Below are positions 59,453 through 64,000 of a DNA stretch of 64,000 nt, piece by piece. The notes below the pieces were generated by a model that did not search any database, was not told the DNA's origin, and saw only the letters and a program-made list of their open reading frames with translations. The stretch is from NCBI GenBank assembly GCA_003339415.1, contig PDHQ01000021.1, forward strand, positions 162,391 through 226,390, given 5' to 3'. The DNA is from Ophiocordyceps camponoti-saundersi (nom. inval.). Its lineage: Eukaryota > Ascomycota > Sordariomycetes > Hypocreales > Ophiocordycipitaceae. Position 1 is the stretch's first letter. Each line of letters starts with the position of its first letter. The position numbers were made by a program, and so were the translations under genes.

Positions 59453-60956
59453 GGTGTTGACGGAAAGGGGGATTTCTTAGATCGTAAAGCCAAAAAACAA
59501 CCTTGTTCAGGATAAGATGGTGCTGGATCTCTTATATATCGCGCCTTAGCAAAGGGCAGGAGAAGAAGAAAAGGGAAAAAAGGGGGAAAAAAAGACGAAG
59601 GAAAACTTGGCTGCTTCTTTATACCTCTCTTCCCCAAATGCCAAACTCTGCCGACGACAGAGGACACTGTGCAGAGCCACTGCTATACTATATAGAGCGG
59701 GGGAGGGAGTCCCCGAGATGCAGCATGTTTCACTTGCATAAAAACCACGTCTGCCTGCAGATAAAGGAAGGGGGGTGGTGGGGGAAAAAAAAGCCTGCAT
59801 GCGGAAACGCCGTACGCGACTGGCTGCTGATGCTTATCGCTGGTCGTTGGCTTTCGGCGTCATCTGCTCTGCTGATAGGCGTCGCCGGAGATGTCCTCTT
59901 TGGAGAGGAGGAGGAGGAGGAGAGAGAGGGGAAAAGAGACGTGTCAAAGCCGCGGTAAAGCGAAAACGTGAACATGGCTTTTTACTCAGCCCGAGTTACC
60001 CTTTGCGGAATCAAGGAACGGCACGGAGCCCGATTCGTGCGACAGCGTCTTAAACGTATGTAAGCTTCACGGCAGTTCGAGTTCGGCACCGGTTTTGCGT
60101 GACTGCGTATCAGGGCGACTTGGGTGAGTGAGTTGGTAGGGTAGGATGGTCGTAGTCATATTAGTCTGCCAACTCCAACCACCGTTGCCTACTTGCATGT
60201 CTGAACTTTCGGTCTGACAGTAGCGCAGGCCGTTACTGACGTTGTCAAGAGCCTACAGGAGAGGCGCCCACGGGTATATGGATGGCCTTGGGGGGATACG
60301 GCCCTGCAAAACCGGCTTCTTCTATACGGAGAGCCGAAGGAGCGCTGAGGTAGAAGCCTCCTCTCTTCCCCGAGGAGTCCAGTTATTCAGAGCAACTCAC
60401 TACCCACGCACGTGTAGATTGCCATGTGTAGGTCACTGTATCTTTGCAAATGCCTAGCATGCAGCTGAAGTCAAGAGAACTTGTGCCCCTGCTTCTTCTT
60501 TGCCCTGCTTGCAGTAGTTCAAACGACCAGGTTGCTCCCCCTCAGCCTAGCAAACTCCAAAGCTATACGCATCTTTCCCGGGGCCGTATGTAGGTAGGTA
60601 GGCAGCTATGTATGTACACCAGAGCCTGCAGCGTCCCGGTTTCACTGACACTTGGCATCGCGATAGAGCCCATAGTAAGAGAGCCATTCAACTTACGAGT
60701 AGTCATCATCATGTTACTTGCTCCAAAACCAGGGAGAAAGCATGGGATCCCTCTCCGATCCTTAGATGGTGCCCCTCAGATGACAGGCAGCGGCTGAGCA
60801 CAGGGCTGTCGAGAAAGCAAGCAAGCTTACATGCATCATGTACGTCCACGTTGCCCGTCGACGACCGCAGGAAACCCTCGTGCAAACTGCATCGCCTGAC
60901 GAGACAGCCTCAATTGAACCAAAGTTTTGATGCTAGCTTCGCAGGTTATCGAAGCG
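59453..60956. other. Intergenic between divergent metallothionein and HET genes
   Basis: The first part is the metallothionein promoter. The rest has a GAG run near 59906-59922 and a GGTA run near 60591-60602. No gene with coding bias was seen. Confidence 0.5.
59531..59539 (-). promoter_or_regulatory. TATA box of the metallothionein gene
   Basis: ATATATAAG on the minus strand, about 80 bp upstream of the start codon at 59452, at the distance expected for a strong inducible promoter. Confidence 0.5.
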
Positions 60957-63373
60957 ATGGCGCTTCAGCCTACCATCTCTGTAATTCCGTCCATGGAAGA
61001 GAACGATGCTATCGTGAGAAACGAGGCTGGCTGAGAGAGAGATAGAGACCCCGAGTTAACTCACCCCCAAAGATACAACCTTTTCAGCACGCGCCCATCG
61101 ATAGGGACCGACCTGGCTTCCGGCTCTTCCGTCTCCAAAAAGGGGGAATAGGCCGGAGCCTTTTCGGTCAGCTTTTCACCGCCTACCTGGACGATCGGGA
61201 GTCCATCGTTCCCTTCGAGGCCCTGTCGTATACTTGGGGCGATAAAGTCCTCGAAGACGACATCACCATCGACGGGAAGAGACTCTATATAACCGTTAAC
61301 CTTTCCGTCGCCCTTTCTTACCTCCGCTACGAAGATCGTGATCGGATCTTGTGGATCGACGCAATCTGCATCGACCAGACCAACACATCCGAGCGCGGAC
61401 ACCAGGTTCAGCAAATGGGAAAGATCTACTCCGTCGCGGAAAACGTCGTCTTCTGGCTTGGCGTTTCAACCGAGGAGACGAGCATCTTGTTAGAATCTCT
61501 TCAGCAACTGCAGCGAGCGAGTCTCCATCGCGTGCCTGGGAATGGCCGGTGGGCGCAGCTGTGGTCCTCGCTCCAGCCCGGCTTGGCATCACGATACCCA
61601 CGACTACTAAAGCGGCAGCGAGAAGGGCTGCTTTCATTGCTGGAGAGAGACTGGTTCACCCGAGTGTGGATAATTCAGGAGGTTGCCAACGCCAGGGCAG
61701 CCCATGTCCAGTGCGGCGCCGAGTCGGTCTCGGCTCGCATCTTCAGCACGGCGCCGGAGCTGCTGGATTTCACCCCGAATCGCCACTGCCGAGCCGTCCT
61801 GGACATCATGCCCGGCCCGCGGCGTCGGGATTCCTGGTGGAGCAAATCCCCCTGTCTCTACACGCTGCTGAAACACTTTCGAGGAAGCAAATCTCGCGAG
61901 CCGCGAGACAGGATATATGCCTTGGTCGGCATGTCCTCAGATCCTCGGGAGAAAGAGTTTCCCGCCGACTACACTAAACCTATCCCTCAGCTTATTCGTG
62001 ACGTTATCAAGCTTCTCTTTCGTCTCGATCCCGGTCATCAGCCTTCGGATCAAGGCATAGACGAGTTCCTCCAAAGTTTGGAGTCGAGGAACGATTCGGC
62101 CCTCAGATATCATGCAAAACAGAGCATCTTCTCCTCGCCAGAAGGATTCATCGACCGACTCGTAGCACGGAGGGATGACGCTGCCATCATTCACCCCGTC
62201 ATTGACGCCGCGAGAGCGACTGGCCGCATTGGCGCCTTTCTCCGGGAGTTCATGTTTCATCCTGAGGATTTCCCAACAAGACGAAAGCTTCCCGTAGACG
62301 GAATCGCAGAAGAAGAGCCTGATAAAAGCATGTTCACAGCTGACTTGGTCAAGGAGCTATCGTCAAGCGAGAAACCTGGCCAAGTACTCGTTAATCATCT
62401 CCTGCAGCGACGGGAGCCAAAAGAGATGTCGGCGGAGACGATGCGACTCGCGGTAGAGAACGGCGGTGGTAAAGCTTTGATAGACCATATATTCCATTGG
62501 ATTCCGAACATGGAAGAGGCCGTCATAGACAGAGATACCTCGAACAACCTGACTGGGCGGAATCAGCAATGGGCTGGCGTCGTGATGAGAATGATCGAGA
62601 TTGCATCATTTCTTTACCCGTGTGGAAACCGACTGAGTCTCGACTACTTTCACCATGACATGTGGAAGTCGTCCACTTACCCTGGTGTAGCGGTCTCGCG
62701 TGCCTATATCGTGCAGAACCCCTGTGAATGGTGGCATGTCCGTTGGCGATATCTCACAAGTCCCGACAGCTTCTGTGAGGATGAAGCAAGTAAGCACATT
62801 CCTCTCAAGCCATACCAGCAGCAGAGGCTTCAATGGAACTACATCGTCAACCAAGTCGCCCGCAACGGGGGCAGTGAGCGAGTCATCCCTCGACAACTAT
62901 GGACCCCGATTGCTTTCCAAGTGGTCAAGAGCGCCAGAACGCTCACGGCAAGAGACTGGAAGCACGGCGCAGTTGGCTTGGACTATCTGCTCGAGTACCA
63001 ATCCCGATGGGTCGCCGGCATCCAGAGACTGGCCGAAATTGCGGGAGATGAGAAAGGCAAGGCTATTTCGAGATTGCTCGCCCAGCAGCAGCGACTGTGG
63101 GTTCCGATGATGGAGGAGACGAATAGGGCAGGGGAGGAAAGGGGGGAGAAGAGGAATCAGATCCTCGAGTTGTTCTACATGCAGCAGCGGTTCTGGCCTT
63201 GCATCATCGACGAGCTGGACAGGAACGTGGGTGATATCAAGTGCGGCATACGAGAGCGGAGCTTTCAGTCGTTGGACCGGCAGTCGTACTTTTCCATCCT
63301 GGAAGCTCTGGAGATGAGGGAGAGTGAGCTGCGGAAAGGCAATCTCGGAGGGACTGACTACCCTGGTAGGTAA
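60957..63373 (+). CDS. HET-domain (heterokaryon incompatibility) protein
   Basis: Proposed exons are 60957-61013 and 61073-63373, for 785 residues. The 59 bp intron is GTGAGA...AAAG with a TTAAC branch-like element. The frame is open throughout exon 2. The HET domain has its three blocks: FEALSYTWGD from residue 67, LWIDAICIDQTNTSERGHQV with MGKIYSVAENVVFWLG from residue 112, and DWFTRVWIIQEVANARAA. PRDRIYALVGMSSDP follows. The C-terminal 450 residues are helical and contain degenerate repeats of the type SAETMRLAVENGGGKALIDHIF, like those that often follow HET domains. No NACHT, ankyrin or membrane segment is evident. HET proteins trigger cell death in non-self recognition between hyphae. 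The start is the weak point; the domain call is firm. Confidence 0.88.
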
Positions 63374-64000
63374 GTAGTGGTAGTCATGTGGTCTACAGAC
63401 AATCTGCTCGATCCTGCTCAAGGACGGCATCTCCGTTTGTTTACCTGAATCTTCTCGGCTGCAGTATGTATGCGTGAGGCAGCGTCGGCTTAGGGGTAAG
63501 CCGAAGCTCGTAGAGGTAGTACTTGGCGCCGGGGTGGGGCCGAAGCCGCGGATCCGTACGGTGATGAGAAAGCCGGATACTATCCACTATATCTAGTATC
63601 CGTACATACCTCGATTACGGAGTAACCCCTTATTGATTACCAGGGTGAGTAAGTGGGACTTGTAGATGCCGATGCTACCCTTGTAGTTATTTTCCTTCCT
63701 TATACACACATACATACCTATAGTGCGCCAAGCAGGGCTGCCAACAGTGAATTACCTATATTAACAGTAGTGATGTTAGTTACAGTGAGTGTACCACTAT
63801 GATCAAGCCACTGTTCTGAGCCTCATGCTCTGTTATACCTCTTACCTAGGCTCTGTCAGAGGGTTTCCCAATGTTCACAGCTCGGCTTGGCGCCAGATAG
63901 GTAGGGAGATAAGGTTAAATACACCCTCGATCTCTCACCTACAATACTGTAGTATCCAGACCCCGTTTACAGGTAGGTATCTACTATCGCTCCTCTTTAC
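63374..64000. other. Intergenic at window end
   Basis: AT-richer sequence with TACCTA/GGTAGG-type runs. No gene was seen. Confidence 0.5.

Overview
The window is nuclear DNA of a filamentous ascomycete, most likely a Sordariomycete and possibly Hypocreales. The genes have 45-95 bp GT-AG introns with CTAAC/CTGAC-like branch points, CT-rich leaders and GC-rich third codon positions. Family content points the same way: a HET-domain protein, a non-reducing polyketide synthase, a 2EXR protein, KatG, GPI-anchored wall proteins, and GGTA/TACC simple repeats scattered between genes. Species cannot be fixed from sequence alone.

1-16 kb is mostly housekeeping. A 5'-truncated complex I 75-78 kDa subunit gene converges on an unknown protein gene that carries an in-frame TAG. 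Next come an intronless orphan protein, an ATG37/ACBD5-like acyl-CoA-binding membrane protein, an Rnt1-type RNase III that shares a short divergent promoter with a four-exon mitochondrial ribosomal protein mS33 gene, a PUF RNA-binding protein, and a three-exon PEX39-like gene. A 454 bp element with perfect 41 bp terminal inverted repeats, which looks like a MITE, lies about 0.2 kb upstream of the PEX39-like start.

16-32 kb holds a broken ABCA-type transporter gene (two in-frame TAGs, one frameshift, no recognisable N-terminus), a six-exon MHYT-domain membrane sensor, a possible small secreted protein, and a 1,380-residue Pro/Tyr/Glu repeat protein with a signal peptide and GPI signal.

33-45 kb holds a catalase-peroxidase with a C-terminal SRL tripeptide and an acid-free in-frame upstream extension, and a two-exon MFS drug/polyamine transporter. 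About 6 kb of gene-poor DNA follows.

45-64 kb holds a non-reducing PKS (SAT-KS-MAT-PT-ACP-ACP-TE) of the melanin/naphthopyrone type with no obvious tailoring genes beside it. After it come a small GPI-anchored Ser-rich protein, a 2EXR protein with a Thr tract, a microsatellite-rich 3.5 kb stretch with a 10-N assembly gap, a tiny three-exon metallothionein of 25 residues, and a HET-domain protein.

There is no operon-like logic, as expected in a fungus. The most notable items are the in-frame TAG codons (candidate UAG-to-UGG A-to-I edited sites, or gene decay), the MITE in the PEX39-like promoter, the hidden metallothionein, the repeat adhesin, and KatG with possible dual targeting signals. 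All exon boundaries were worked out by eye.
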